A DNA stretch of 64,000 nt, taken from contig NZ_BMJB01000001.1 in assembly GCF_014642855.1 (NCBI RefSeq), forward strand, positions 1,612,001-1,676,000, read 5' to 3'. The translations under genes were made by a program, and so were the position numbers. Below the pieces are notes generated by a model that did no database searches, was not told where the DNA came from, and saw nothing but the letters and a program-made list of their open reading frames with translations. Within the stretch, counting starts at the first letter, position 1. Every line of letters begins with the position of its first letter. Positions 18,411 to 26,916 of this stretch are shown piece by piece. The DNA is from Edaphobacter acidisoli. Its GTDB lineage: Bacteria > Acidobacteriota > Terriglobia > Terriglobales > Acidobacteriaceae.

Positions 18411-18468
18411 GGCCCGTTTTCTTGCTCCAGACTGCCGTTCCTGCTTGAACGAACGGGCCCTTTTTAAG
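18411..18468 (+). terminator. Terminator-like hairpin in a divergent intergenic region
   Basis: GGCCCGTT (18411-18418) pairs with AACGGGCC (18452-18459), directly followed by CTTTTTAAG. This is a terminator layout on the plus strand, yet no gene ends here: lacI starts on the minus strand at 18308 and the next plus gene starts at 18552. It may end a short RNA or act as an attenuator in the leader of the beta-propeller gene. Confidence 0.5.
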
Positions 18469-18551
18469 GCACACTTAATCTCTCGCGATTAGCCTCTTCC
18501 TATCTGGCACTCTGACAGAACAGAAGCATGAGGTCGCAAAGGAGAATTTAG

Positions 18552-19568
18552 ATGACAATGAAGCGGATTTTCATGACTCTCGCGCTATGCATCAGCGCAG
18601 GAGTCCTGTCTGCCACCGCGCAGACCAACTGGCAGGTAACAAACACCTTCCACATCGGCGGCGAAGGCGGCTGGGACTACGTCACCATCGACGCGCCGCA
18701 GCATCGGCTCTTCGTTACCCGTGCAACCCACACCCTGGCCATCGACGAAGACTCCGGCAAAGTGCTCGGCGACATACCCGGACAGGTCCGCTCCCACGGC
18801 GTGGCCTTGGTTCCGAAGCTGGGCCGCGGCTTCATCACCGACGGTGGCGGCAGCGGGGCCATCATCATCTTCGATCTCAAAACCTACGCCGTGCTCGGCC
18901 GCATCCCCACCATGCCCGACTCCGACGGCATCATCTACGACCGCAAGCTCGACAAAGTCATCGCCGTCTCCGGCGACGGCAACGCCCTCATGACCTTCAG
19001 CCCCGACATCGACCCGAAGAACGGCAAGATTGACCCGCCCATCGATCTCGGCGGCGCGCCCGAGTTCCTCGCATCCGACGGCAACGGCAAAGTCTACGTC
19101 AATCTCGAAAACAAGGACCTCGTCGCGGTCGTCGATCTGCACTCGCGCAAAGTCATCGCCCGCTGGCCCGTCGCTCCCGGAGGCCACCCCGTAGGCATGG
19201 CCATCGATCGCGCAGGACACCACCTCTTCATCGGTTGCCGCAATCCGCACGTGCTCGTCGTCATGAACACCGACAACGGCAAGGTCGAAGCATCGCTGCC
19301 GATCGGTACCGGCGTCGACGCGACGCAGTTCGCCGACGGCCACGCATTTGCCAGCTGCGGCGACGGCACGCTCATCGTAGCCTCCGAGAAGAACGGCACG
19401 TGGGAAGTCGACCAGACAGTAAAAACCGCGGCAGGCGCCCGCACCATGGGACTTGACCGGAGAACCGGCCAGATATTCCTACCCACGGCTGAGATGCAAC
19501 CAAACGGCACAGGTCGCCCCAGGCCCAAACCTGGAACCTTCATGATCGTAGAAGTCGGACGCAAGTAG
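18552..19568 (+). CDS. Secreted YncE-like beta-propeller protein
   Basis: The 338-residue protein has a signal peptide (MKRIFMTLALCISAGVLSATAQ) and repeated ~45-residue blades with YVTN/NHL-type signatures (HRLFVTRATHTLAIDEDSGK, GKVYVNLENKDLVAVVDLHS, HHLFIGCRNPHVLVVMNTDN). It should fold as a seven-bladed propeller in the periplasm or be surface-exposed. Proteins of this kind bind ligands or other proteins, and most lack a defined function. The start is fixed by AGGAG 7 bases before the ATG. It is divergent from the LacI regulator and convergent with the second GH172 gene, so a link with sugar use is only positional. Confidence 0.8.
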   Translation: MTMKRIFMTLALCISAGVLSATAQTNWQVTNTFHIGGEGGWDYVTIDAPQHRLFVTRATHTLAIDEDSGKVLGDIPGQVRSHGVALVPKLGRGFITDGGGSGAIIIFDLKTYAVLGRIPTMPDSDGIIYDRKLDKVIAVSGDGNALMTFSPDIDPKNGKIDPPIDLGGAPEFLASDGNGKVYVNLENKDLVAVVDLHSRKVIARWPVAPGGHPVGMAIDRAGHHLFIGCRNPHVLVVMNTDNGKVEASLPIGTGVDATQFADGHAFASCGDGTLIVASEKNGTWEVDQTVKTAAGARTMGLDRRTGQIFLPTAEMQPNGTGRPRPKPGTFMIVEVGRK

Positions 19569-19650
19569 CACACAGACGAGACGCACCGGAGCAGCCAGTA
19601 TCAACGCGCTCCGGTGCAACTCTCTTCAGATGCGCCAGTAGCCAGACACA

Positions 19651-20781
19651 TCATTTCGCAGGCGCACCGTTCCCCGGCCCCCCGACATCCTGCAACGCAG
19701 GCAGCCGCGCTTCCACCGGAGGCAGCGGAGGAAACGCCTCGTGCGGCTCAGCCTGATACCAGTACGCTACCGAATAGAAGTTGTCCGAGCGATGATTCGC
19801 ATTGCCATACTCAATCGTCGCCTTGAACGACTTCGTAAACGGAATCGGCGAGTCAAGATGAAAGCGATACACACTCGACCTGCTCCCCGCCACATCCCCA
19901 CCCACTACCGGAGCGCCATAAAGCTGATACGAAAATGGTCCCCCGGAAAATCCCCACGCGCCCAGAAAGTAATCCTCCGACCCCGTCCCAACAATCGACG
20001 GCGTCTTCTCGTCATCGACAAAAAACATGTCGTCGCCCTCGCCCCACCATCCATCCTGGTTCTGCAGCACCGACATGGTCACCCCCACATACTGCCCATG
20101 TCCCTTCGCCTCCATCCAGACGTAGTTGTCCTTGCCATCCAGGTTCGTCTTCCCATTCACCAGCGGATCGCCATTGCCCGTCCACTTGTTCGTCCAGCCG
20201 CGGTTCGGCTGCGCCTGCCGGTACTCCGCATGAAAGTACAGCGTATCGCGCGGCAACTCGTGCGCATACGTTCGATAGTCGATGTTGTAGTAGAAGCTGT
20301 GAACCGGCTGCTTGCCCTCATTCGTAATCGTGATGCGCGCATGATGCCGGAACGGCATCGGGAAAAACGAGTTCAGGCTCTTGTCGCTGCCCACTGAAAG
20401 CATCTCCGACTGCCAGCGATAATACTCACCCAACCCTAGTCCGAAGAAGTCGCCAATCGGCGTCTCGACACTCGGGCTCTGCTCGCCGTCCCAGTAGATG
20501 CGCAGCACAATGCGCTTCAGGTGATAGGGCTCACCGCTCGCAATCGTAAACCACAGGTGCGACACCTCACCGGGCCCATCCACATCCAACGCCGTCAGCG
20601 TCGCGCCCGGCTCAATCCGGCGAAAGTCGGCATTCGCGCCCGTCGGGTCCGTGCTCGATGCGCGATGCAGCACGTAGTTCTGCTGCTGCGTCACATCTGG
20701 CCAGTCCGTCGGACGCTGCGCCACAGCCATCGCCGCAAAACCCGCAGCAAGCAAAGCCACAACAAAAAGACGCGCCTTCAT
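19651..20781 (-). CDS. GH172-family hydrolase (DUF2961), copy 2
   Basis: This 376-residue paralogue of the protein at 7546-8673 has the same blocks (SSTDPTGANADF, PIGDFFGLGLGE, GTGSEDYFLGAW) and a signal peptide (MKARLFVVALLAAGFAAMAVAQ). An in-frame GTG at 20787 precedes the ATG, but GAGG 5 bases before the ATG at 20781 supports the latter. It lies 26 bp after its MFS partner, copying the gene order of the first locus. Its third codon positions are visibly more GC-rich than in copy 1, so the duplication is not recent or one copy was acquired. The predicted role is hydrolysis of D-arabino- or D-fructofuranosides. Confidence 0.88.
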   Translation of the reverse strand: MKARLFVVALLAAGFAAMAVAQRPTDWPDVTQQQNYVLHRASSTDPTGANADFRRIEPGATLTALDVDGPGEVSHLWFTIASGEPYHLKRIVLRIYWDGEQSPSVETPIGDFFGLGLGEYYRWQSEMLSVGSDKSLNSFFPMPFRHHARITITNEGKQPVHSFYYNIDYRTYAHELPRDTLYFHAEYRQAQPNRGWTNKWTGNGDPLVNGKTNLDGKDNYVWMEAKGHGQYVGVTMSVLQNQDGWWGEGDDMFFVDDEKTPSIVGTGSEDYFLGAWGFSGGPFSYQLYGAPVVGGDVAGSRSSVYRFHLDSPIPFTKSFKATIEYGNANHRSDNFYSVAYWYQAEPHEAFPPLPPVEARLPALQDVGGPGNGAPAK

Positions 20782-20807
20782 CTGCACCTCATCGTTTGCG
20801 AAATGCG

Positions 20808-22136
20808 CTAGTCAATGCCGAAGCTATGCTGCACCTGCTCCAGCGAAATCCCCTTTGTCTCCGGGTAGTACCGCAGAATCATGAAGAAGTCGACGACCAT
20901 CATCACCGCGAAAAACATAAACGGATACGCGCCGCTCGACCCCGCCATAATCGGAAACACCAGCGAGATAATCGCATTCGTCACCCAGTGCGACGAGCTG
21001 CCCAGCGCCTGCCCCTTCGCCCTCACGCGGTTCGGAAACACCTCGCTGATGTACACCCAGACCACCGCTCCCTGCGAGATCGCAAAGCAGGCAATGTACG
21101 CCATCAGCAGCCACACCAGCCAGTCCAGATGCTTGTGCGCCTCAAAGATATACGACACGCCCGCCAGACACACCACCAGCCCTGCCGTACCCACCAGCAG
21201 CAGCTTCTTGCGCCCAAACTTATCAATCACCGACATCGCCACCAGCGTCGCCACCAGGTTCATCGCGCCCACGGCCACAGCCTGCAGCGCGCCCGAAACC
21301 TTGCTCGCACCTGCAAACGCAAAGATGTCGTTCAGGTAGTAAAGAATCGCATTGATGCCCGACAACTGGCAGAACATCCCCACCGTAATCGCCAGAAACA
21401 CCGGAAACCGATACTGCTTCGAGAACAGCGGATCGCTCGAACCGCTCCGCTCCAGGTGGACCGAAGCCACAATCTCATCCAGCTCTTCCTTCGCCTTCGT
21501 CACGCCCGTCAGGTGCAGCACCTCCAGCGCTTCATCCAGCCGCGCCTTCATCACCAGCCAGCGCGGGCTGCGCGGAATCCCAAACAGCGCAATCAAAAAC
21601 AGCACCGCAGGCACCGCCGAGATGCCAAGCTGCCATCGCCACTCCATCGCACCCAGGCGCATCGTGTCGATGATCGCGTTCGACATATACGCCAGCAGAA
21701 TGCCGACCACGATGTTCACCTGAAAGAACCCCACCAGCCGTCCACGCCACTCCGGCGGCGAGATCTCAGCGATATACATCGGCCCCAGCACCGAAGATCC
21801 GCCAATCCCCAGCCCGCCGATAAACCGAAAGAAGATCAGCGCCGGCCAGTTCCACGCCAGCGCGCAACCCAGCGCCGAGACAACATAAAAAAACGCCATC
21901 ACCCGCAGGCTGTCGCGCCGCCCATACTTCTGCCCTGGAATACCCGCGGACATCGCGCCAATCACCGTGCCCACCAGCGCGCTCGAAACCGTTACGCCCA
22001 GCAGCGTAGGAGAAAGATGATAGGTCTGAGTCAGCGCATTCGTCGTGCCTGAGATCACCGCCGTGTCGAAGCCGAACAGTAGACCGCCCAGCGCGCCCAC
22101 CACGGTGCTTTTAATCACATAAGAATTGATCGCCAT
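20808..22136 (-). CDS. MFS sugar:proton symporter (SP family), copy 2
   Basis: The 442-residue, 12-helix transporter matches copy 1 along its length (GGLLFGFDTAVISGTTNALT, QLSGINAILYYLNDIF, PETKGISLEQ) and is the same size. I place the start at ATG 22136, with AGGA 6 bases upstream. An open frame continues to 22229, but those 31 extra residues are arginine-rich and unlike copy 1. It precedes and is probably cotranscribed with the GH172 gene. The pair has no kinase or isomerase of its own and could depend on those of the main locus, so it may widen the range of oligosaccharides or respond to another signal. Confidence 0.92.
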   Translation of the reverse strand: MAINSYVIKSTVVGALGGLLFGFDTAVISGTTNALTQTYHLSPTLLGVTVSSALVGTVIGAMSAGIPGQKYGRRDSLRVMAFFYVVSALGCALAWNWPALIFFRFIGGLGIGGSSVLGPMYIAEISPPEWRGRLVGFFQVNIVVGILLAYMSNAIIDTMRLGAMEWRWQLGISAVPAVLFLIALFGIPRSPRWLVMKARLDEALEVLHLTGVTKAKEELDEIVASVHLERSGSSDPLFSKQYRFPVFLAITVGMFCQLSGINAILYYLNDIFAFAGASKVSGALQAVAVGAMNLVATLVAMSVIDKFGRKKLLLVGTAGLVVCLAGVSYIFEAHKHLDWLVWLLMAYIACFAISQGAVVWVYISEVFPNRVRAKGQALGSSSHWVTNAIISLVFPIMAGSSGAYPFMFFAVMMVVDFFMILRYYPETKGISLEQVQHSFGID

Positions 22137-22357
22137 CTGCCATCCTGAATCTGCGTCCCGCCCGCTGTCTCGCAAGCCGGGTAGTATGCGCCCACACCTC
22201 CACCGAGCGTCCTTTTTCAGACGCAACAATCGGCAGCTCGCGCGAGCCCATACAGTCTGTCACAGACTGCCTATGATTGCTTATCAGATTTCAGGCAAAC
22301 CGTCTCACCCTATACAACGGGGACCTGGGCCAGCTTGCTGGCGCCCAGCCAGCTGGC

Positions 22358-24544
22358 TTACATCTGCCGCGCCAACACCAGCGTAATATCGTCCGGCTGC
22401 TCCGCCGCGCCAATCCACGCGTCCAGCGCATGCATCACCTGCGTCGAAATCACATGCAGAGGCTGGTCCCTATAGCGCCGAATAACTTCAATCATCCGCT
22501 CTTCGCCAAACTCGCCGAAGTCATTCTCCGGCTCCGTCACCCCATCCGAATACGCAACCATAATGTCGCCCGGCTGCATCTGCACACGGCCTTCTTCATA
22601 CCGCATCCCGTCCATCAGCCCTACCACCGTCCCACCCTGGTCGAGCCTGCGCACAGCGCCGTCGCGTCCCAGCACCAGCGGCGGCAACTGTCCCGCATTC
22701 GAGTACGTCATCAACGACGACTCCACATCATAGTGCGCTAAAAACAGCGTCGCGTACTTCTCCGGCTGCGTGCTCCGGTAAAGATGCCTGTTCAGCAACG
22801 ACAGAATCCGCCCCGGCGAATGAAACAGCTCATCGCAATCACCCCCACGCCCATCGCGGCTGGACATCAGCCCATCCACTACCGACTCGCTGTACACCAG
22901 CTCCTCGCTCGCAAACCTGTACGCCCGCACCGCCGAGTGCAGCGTCGCCATCAGCAGTGCAGCCGAAATTCCCTTCCCGCTGATATCGCCAATTGCAATC
23001 CCCACACCCGTCTCGCGCCGCGCATGCCCATTGTGCGCCTCCTCGTGAAACACCAGGAAGTCGTAGTAGTCTCCGCTCACCGACCGCGCCGGCCTGCAAA
23101 CCCCATGCAGCTCCAGCGTCTTCAAATTCGAGATGTGGTGCGGAAACAGGTTCGCCTGCACCTCCTGCGCAATCGAGATCTCGTTCTGCAACCGCTCCTT
23201 TTCCTTCTGCTCTTCGATCAGCCGTTCCAGCGACTCAGCCATCTTGTTGAACGACCGGCTCAGCTCCGCAAGCTGGTCCGTACGCTCGACACCAATCCTG
23301 TGGCTCAGAGATCCTTTATCAATCTGCTGCGTCGCCTGATAAAGATCCGACACCGAAGCCGTAATCGTCTTGCTCAACCGAATCGCCATCCACAGCGCCA
23401 GCAGCTCAATCAGCGCAAACACCACGCACAGCACAATCAGGAACAACCGGATCACGCTGGTCACAATCCCGCCCAGCGATCCGCCAAACAACTGCCGGTA
23501 CAACAGCGACGGCCGCGAATCCACCTCAATCGCCACCCCATACGGCGCGCCCGTGTCCCACTCCGTCATCGCCACCGTCGAAAGAAAACGCACGCGAATG
23601 TCCGCCAGGTTCACCCCTCGGACCTCGCCGCCTCCCTCAATCGGTCCTCCCGCGCCGTGGCCCTCTTCTGCCTTCTCCAGCGTCCTCGCCCGCGACTCCC
23701 GCTTGAACCCGCCGCTCTGCGTCGTCTCGTCCGAGTTCTCAATTCTTAGCGGAAACAGCACCGCCCTGCCCAGCCCCGCGGCGACCATGTCCATCAGCGT
23801 CGAATTCACCGACATGCTGTCCACGACCGTAAACATCCTCTTGTCGTGCAGCCTTTGCTGGTTCAACGCCACCAGGTACAGCTTGCCGCCATCGATCACC
23901 ATCCCATGAAACTCGCCGCCATGCAGGTTCGCCGCCCATAGCGGCAACCCAAACGGAGTATTGCTGTCCCCATTCGTTCCCGTCGCCACGCGCGCGCCAT
24001 CCACATACGTCGTCGTCGTCGAGTGCAGCTTGAACCGCTCACCATCCGTGCCCCGCACACTCTCACTTGTCGTCGACGGCCCCGCAGCCGGCCCGGGCAA
24101 ATTCCCATTCATCACCAGTGCCAGAAAGTCCGCGCGGTGCCCATTCTCCGCGCTCATCTGTTCCACTTCGCTCTGCAACCGCGAGTCCGCCAGGTGAATC
24201 GCAAACTGTCCTGCCGCGATGTAAGCCGAGATCAACACCAGCGTCGCAAACAGCACCACCGGCGCCACGCCAATCAGCAGATACGTCACTACCAGCTTGT
24301 TCCGCAGACTCCACAGCATGTGCTTACGCACCAACTGCACCGCCAGCGCCACACCAACCACCACCAGCGCCACACCAACAAAAAACTCCACCACGCCAAA
24401 GAACTTCCCGAACTCACCCGGCAACCGGCTCAATCCCACCAGCACACAGAATTGCAACGCGAGCCAGAACGCCGCCCCCGCCAGCCCCGAAGGAATGTGC
24501 GTCCTCACCCAGTCCGCAACGCGCGCTCCTGTTCCGCCCTGCAT
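22358..24544 (-). CDS. Membrane-bound SpoIIE/PP2C-type serine phosphatase with HAMP domain
   Basis: The 728-residue signalling protein has three N-terminal membrane helices (~15-110), a large extracytoplasmic region (~110-355), another helix (~360-385), a HAMP domain (~390-440), a short coiled coil (EEQKEKERLQNEISIAQEVQ) and a C-terminal PP2C/SpoIIE phosphatase domain. The phosphatase shows metal-binding motifs GDYYDF, GDISGKG and AYSDGVTE. RsbU-like proteins of this class dephosphorylate anti-anti-sigma factors in partner-switching pathways. No partner kinase or STAS protein is encoded nearby, so its target is unknown. It starts 7 bases after the YihY gene on the same strand, suggesting cotranscription. 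Confidence 0.92.
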   Translation of the reverse strand: MQGGTGARVADWVRTHIPSGLAGAAFWLALQFCVLVGLSRLPGEFGKFFGVVEFFVGVALVVVGVALAVQLVRKHMLWSLRNKLVVTYLLIGVAPVVLFATLVLISAYIAAGQFAIHLADSRLQSEVEQMSAENGHRADFLALVMNGNLPGPAAGPSTTSESVRGTDGERFKLHSTTTTYVDGARVATGTNGDSNTPFGLPLWAANLHGGEFHGMVIDGGKLYLVALNQQRLHDKRMFTVVDSMSVNSTLMDMVAAGLGRAVLFPLRIENSDETTQSGGFKRESRARTLEKAEEGHGAGGPIEGGGEVRGVNLADIRVRFLSTVAMTEWDTGAPYGVAIEVDSRPSLLYRQLFGGSLGGIVTSVIRLFLIVLCVVFALIELLALWMAIRLSKTITASVSDLYQATQQIDKGSLSHRIGVERTDQLAELSRSFNKMAESLERLIEEQKEKERLQNEISIAQEVQANLFPHHISNLKTLELHGVCRPARSVSGDYYDFLVFHEEAHNGHARRETGVGIAIGDISGKGISAALLMATLHSAVRAYRFASEELVYSESVVDGLMSSRDGRGGDCDELFHSPGRILSLLNRHLYRSTQPEKYATLFLAHYDVESSLMTYSNAGQLPPLVLGRDGAVRRLDQGGTVVGLMDGMRYEEGRVQMQPGDIMVAYSDGVTEPENDFGEFGEERMIEVIRRYRDQPLHVISTQVMHALDAWIGAAEQPDDITLVLARQM

Positions 24545-24551
24545 CTGCCTC

Positions 24552-25487
24552 TTACTCCTCCGCCTTTGCCTGCCGCGCCAGGCGCAGCGTATACCGCGTA
24601 GCCGAAAAATGCGCTCCCGCCAACAATAGCAGCCCCGACAGAAACGCCCACATCATCAGCCCAACAGAAATATAGAACGGTCCATAAATCGACTGGAAGT
24701 CAATCCACGGCAGCGCCCATATATAGATGTGCCGCGCCAGCGCCCACAGCAGTCCCACCACAATCGCCGTCGGCAGCACCGCCCGCGCTGGCACCTTCCT
24801 GTAGGGCAAAATCCAATAAATCAAGAAGAACAGCAGGATACTCGCAAACCCTGCCGAAAATCTCAAAAACCAGAACGACATAAACCGGTAAACCAGATTC
24901 TGCGTGTGTCCAAAGAACACCCAGGACAGAATCGCCTGCTGCCCTGCCGTCGAAGCCACCGAGCCCAGCGCCAGCAAACCCACCGCAAATGCGAGTCCTA
25001 GCGAAATCCCTTGATTATGCAGATAGCTGCGGTTTTTCTTCACGCCCCAGACGTTGTTCAGCGCCACCTCCAGCGGCAAAAACACGCCCGTTGAAGTAAT
25101 CAGCAGCATCACCAGCGAAAAGACTTCAGTCCCTTTATGCGGATGCGTCAACAGTTGCATATTCCGCATCACAAAATCCTGCCCCACCGGCAGAAACGTC
25201 TTCATCATGTCGCTGACAACGATCTCCATCGTCCGCGAATGAAACACATTACGCGTAATCGAAAGCAGCAGCACAATAAACGGAAACAGCGAGAGGATCG
25301 CATTCGCCGCGACGCTGAACGCATAGGTATGCACCTCGGTCCGCATCATGTAGCGAGCCAGCGCCGCAAGCCGCGCGCCAAGCCCATCCGACGGGACAAC
25401 GGGCCGAACCTGTTCGATAGGTTTCGCCTGCGGCTCCGCGCTCTTTTGCGCAGAAGCAGCGCTCTTGTCCGAAAGATTCGACGACAT
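24552..25487 (-). CDS. YihY/BrkB-family inner-membrane protein
   Basis: The 311-residue polytopic protein has about six hydrophobic helices and YihY/BrkB family features (TYAFSVAANAILSLFPFIVL, LEVALNNVWGVKKNRSY, GLMMWAFLSGLLLLAGAHFS). The family was once misnamed RNase BN; its function remains poorly defined. The N-terminal ~40 residues are polar and cytoplasmic. It is the first gene of a two-gene unit with the SpoIIE phosphatase. The ATG has no Shine-Dalgarno, so it may be translated from a leaderless or weak start. Confidence 0.88.
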   Translation of the reverse strand: MSSNLSDKSAASAQKSAEPQAKPIEQVRPVVPSDGLGARLAALARYMMRTEVHTYAFSVAANAILSLFPFIVLLLSITRNVFHSRTMEIVVSDMMKTFLPVGQDFVMRNMQLLTHPHKGTEVFSLVMLLITSTGVFLPLEVALNNVWGVKKNRSYLHNQGISLGLAFAVGLLALGSVASTAGQQAILSWVFFGHTQNLVYRFMSFWFLRFSAGFASILLFFLIYWILPYRKVPARAVLPTAIVVGLLWALARHIYIWALPWIDFQSIYGPFYISVGLMMWAFLSGLLLLAGAHFSATRYTLRLARQAKAEE

Positions 25488-25596
25488 AATTAAAAATTGG
25501 ACGCGAGAAAACCCACATCGCTATGCCGATGCTAGCAGAGCCCCCACGCCACTCGCACTCTCCACTTGATAAACTCAATCCCAAAGAAGACCACAC

Positions 25597-26916
25597 ATGA
25601 ACCACTACATCGAACGCGTCGTCGACCTCATCGAGCCCGAGTACAACAACCTCTACAACCTCACCCTCGACGAGGCCCGCGCCCTGCTCTTCAGCCAGCC
25701 CGCCGAAGCCATCCGCACCATCCACGGCTCCTTCGCCCTCCTCGCCAAATCCGGCAAGAACGTCCGCATGGTCCGCTCGCTCGACCGCCCCATGCGCTAC
25801 TTCCTCGCCAAGCGCGCAGAAGGCCCCGCACTCATCGTCGCCTCGCGCATCGACACCATCTACAACTGGCTCCGCGCCGAAGGCCTCGACTCCCAATTCC
25901 ACCCCAGCTACACCCGCATGGTGCCCGCGCACCACATCGTCGACATCCAGCTCATCGGCTGCCCCGACCCCGACCCCGTCTACACCCGCTTCTTCACACC
26001 CGTCTCCGCCGCGCTGCCCGCCGACCTCGACCACATCGGCCACGCCTACATCTCCGCCGTCGCCGAAGAGATCGCGCAGTGGCTCCAGCGCATCCCCGCC
26101 GCCGAACCCATCGGCGTCGCGTTCTCCGGAGGCATCGACAGCGGCAGCGTCTTCCTCACCACCTACCACGTCATGCGCAAGCTCGGCATGAACCCTTCAC
26201 GCCTCAAAGCCTTCACGCTCGACCTCGGCAACGGTCCCGACGTCGAGCAAGCCCGCTCCTTCCTCCAAGCCGTCGACCTCGAACTCTTCCTCGAACCCAT
26301 CGAAGCCGATGCCGCCACACTCAACGCCGCCGAGACCATCCGCATCACCGAAGACTACAAGCCCCTCGACATCGAATCCGCCACCATGGCTCTCGCTCTA
26401 TGCCGAGGCATCCGCGCCCGCTACCCCGACTGGCTGCACCTCATCGACGGCGACGGCGGCGACGAAAACCTCAAAGACTATCCCATCGAAGAAAACCCCG
26501 AGCTCACCATCACCAGCGTCATTAACAACCGAATGCTCTACCAGGAAGGCTGGGGCGTCGGCAAAATCAAACACTCGCTCACCTACTCCGGCGGACTCAG
26601 CCGCTCCTACACCCGCACCTACGCGCCCGCGCACCACTTCGGCTTCCAGGGCTTCAGTCCCTTCACGCGCTCCGAAGTCATCGCCGTAGCCGAAGCCATC
26701 CCCTTCATCGACATCACCCAATACAACGTCCCGCGCCTCTACGAACTCAAAGGCGAGATCGTCTCCCGCGGCATCGCCTCCGTCACCGGCATGAAGATGC
26801 CCGTCTTCCCCAAACGCCGCTTCCAGCACGGCGCACTCCCGGAAGACTCGATGCGTCGACGCCTCCCCTATCGCGAAGCCGAGTACCGCAAACAATTCCT
26901 CTCGCTCTACCAATGA
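25597..26916 (+). CDS. Asparagine-synthetase-like PP-loop ATPase lacking the catalytic N-terminal Cys
   Basis: The 439-residue protein has an AsnB-type synthetase domain: ATP pyrophosphatase loop SGGIDSG at 177-183 and GDGGDE at 285-290, the place of the AsnB GEGSDE motif. It should adenylate a carboxylate and pass it to a nitrogen donor. The N-terminal ~130 residues keep parts of the class II glutamine amidotransferase fold (HGSFALLAKSGKNV, ALIVASRIDTI), but residue 2 is Asn, not the essential Cys, so it cannot use glutamine in the usual way. Relatives in biosynthetic clusters make beta-lactams or amides with other amines. It starts a three-gene unit, overlapping the next gene by 4 bp. The substrate is unknown. 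Confidence 0.82.
   Translation: MNHYIERVVDLIEPEYNNLYNLTLDEARALLFSQPAEAIRTIHGSFALLAKSGKNVRMVRSLDRPMRYFLAKRAEGPALIVASRIDTIYNWLRAEGLDSQFHPSYTRMVPAHHIVDIQLIGCPDPDPVYTRFFTPVSAALPADLDHIGHAYISAVAEEIAQWLQRIPAAEPIGVAFSGGIDSGSVFLTTYHVMRKLGMNPSRLKAFTLDLGNGPDVEQARSFLQAVDLELFLEPIEADAATLNAAETIRITEDYKPLDIESATMALALCRGIRARYPDWLHLIDGDGGDENLKDYPIEENPELTITSVINNRMLYQEGWGVGKIKHSLTYSGGLSRSYTRTYAPAHHFGFQGFSPFTRSEVIAVAEAIPFIDITQYNVPRLYELKGEIVSRGIASVTGMKMPVFPKRRFQHGALPEDSMRRRLPYREAEYRKQFLSLYQ

Noticed and set aside
18585-19343. 252-codon minus-strand frame opposite the beta-propeller gene
   Set aside because: Composition is Asp/Gly/Val-rich as expected for the complement of this gene; no signal or domain.
20658-22052. 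464-codon plus-strand frame opposite the second transporter
   Set aside because: Arg/His/Gln-rich antisense artefact without start signals.
25249-26169. 306-codon minus-strand frame crossing the YihY start and the asparagine-synthetase-like gene
   Set aside because: Gly/Asp/Val-rich antisense sequence with no ribosome site; it spans a divergent promoter.
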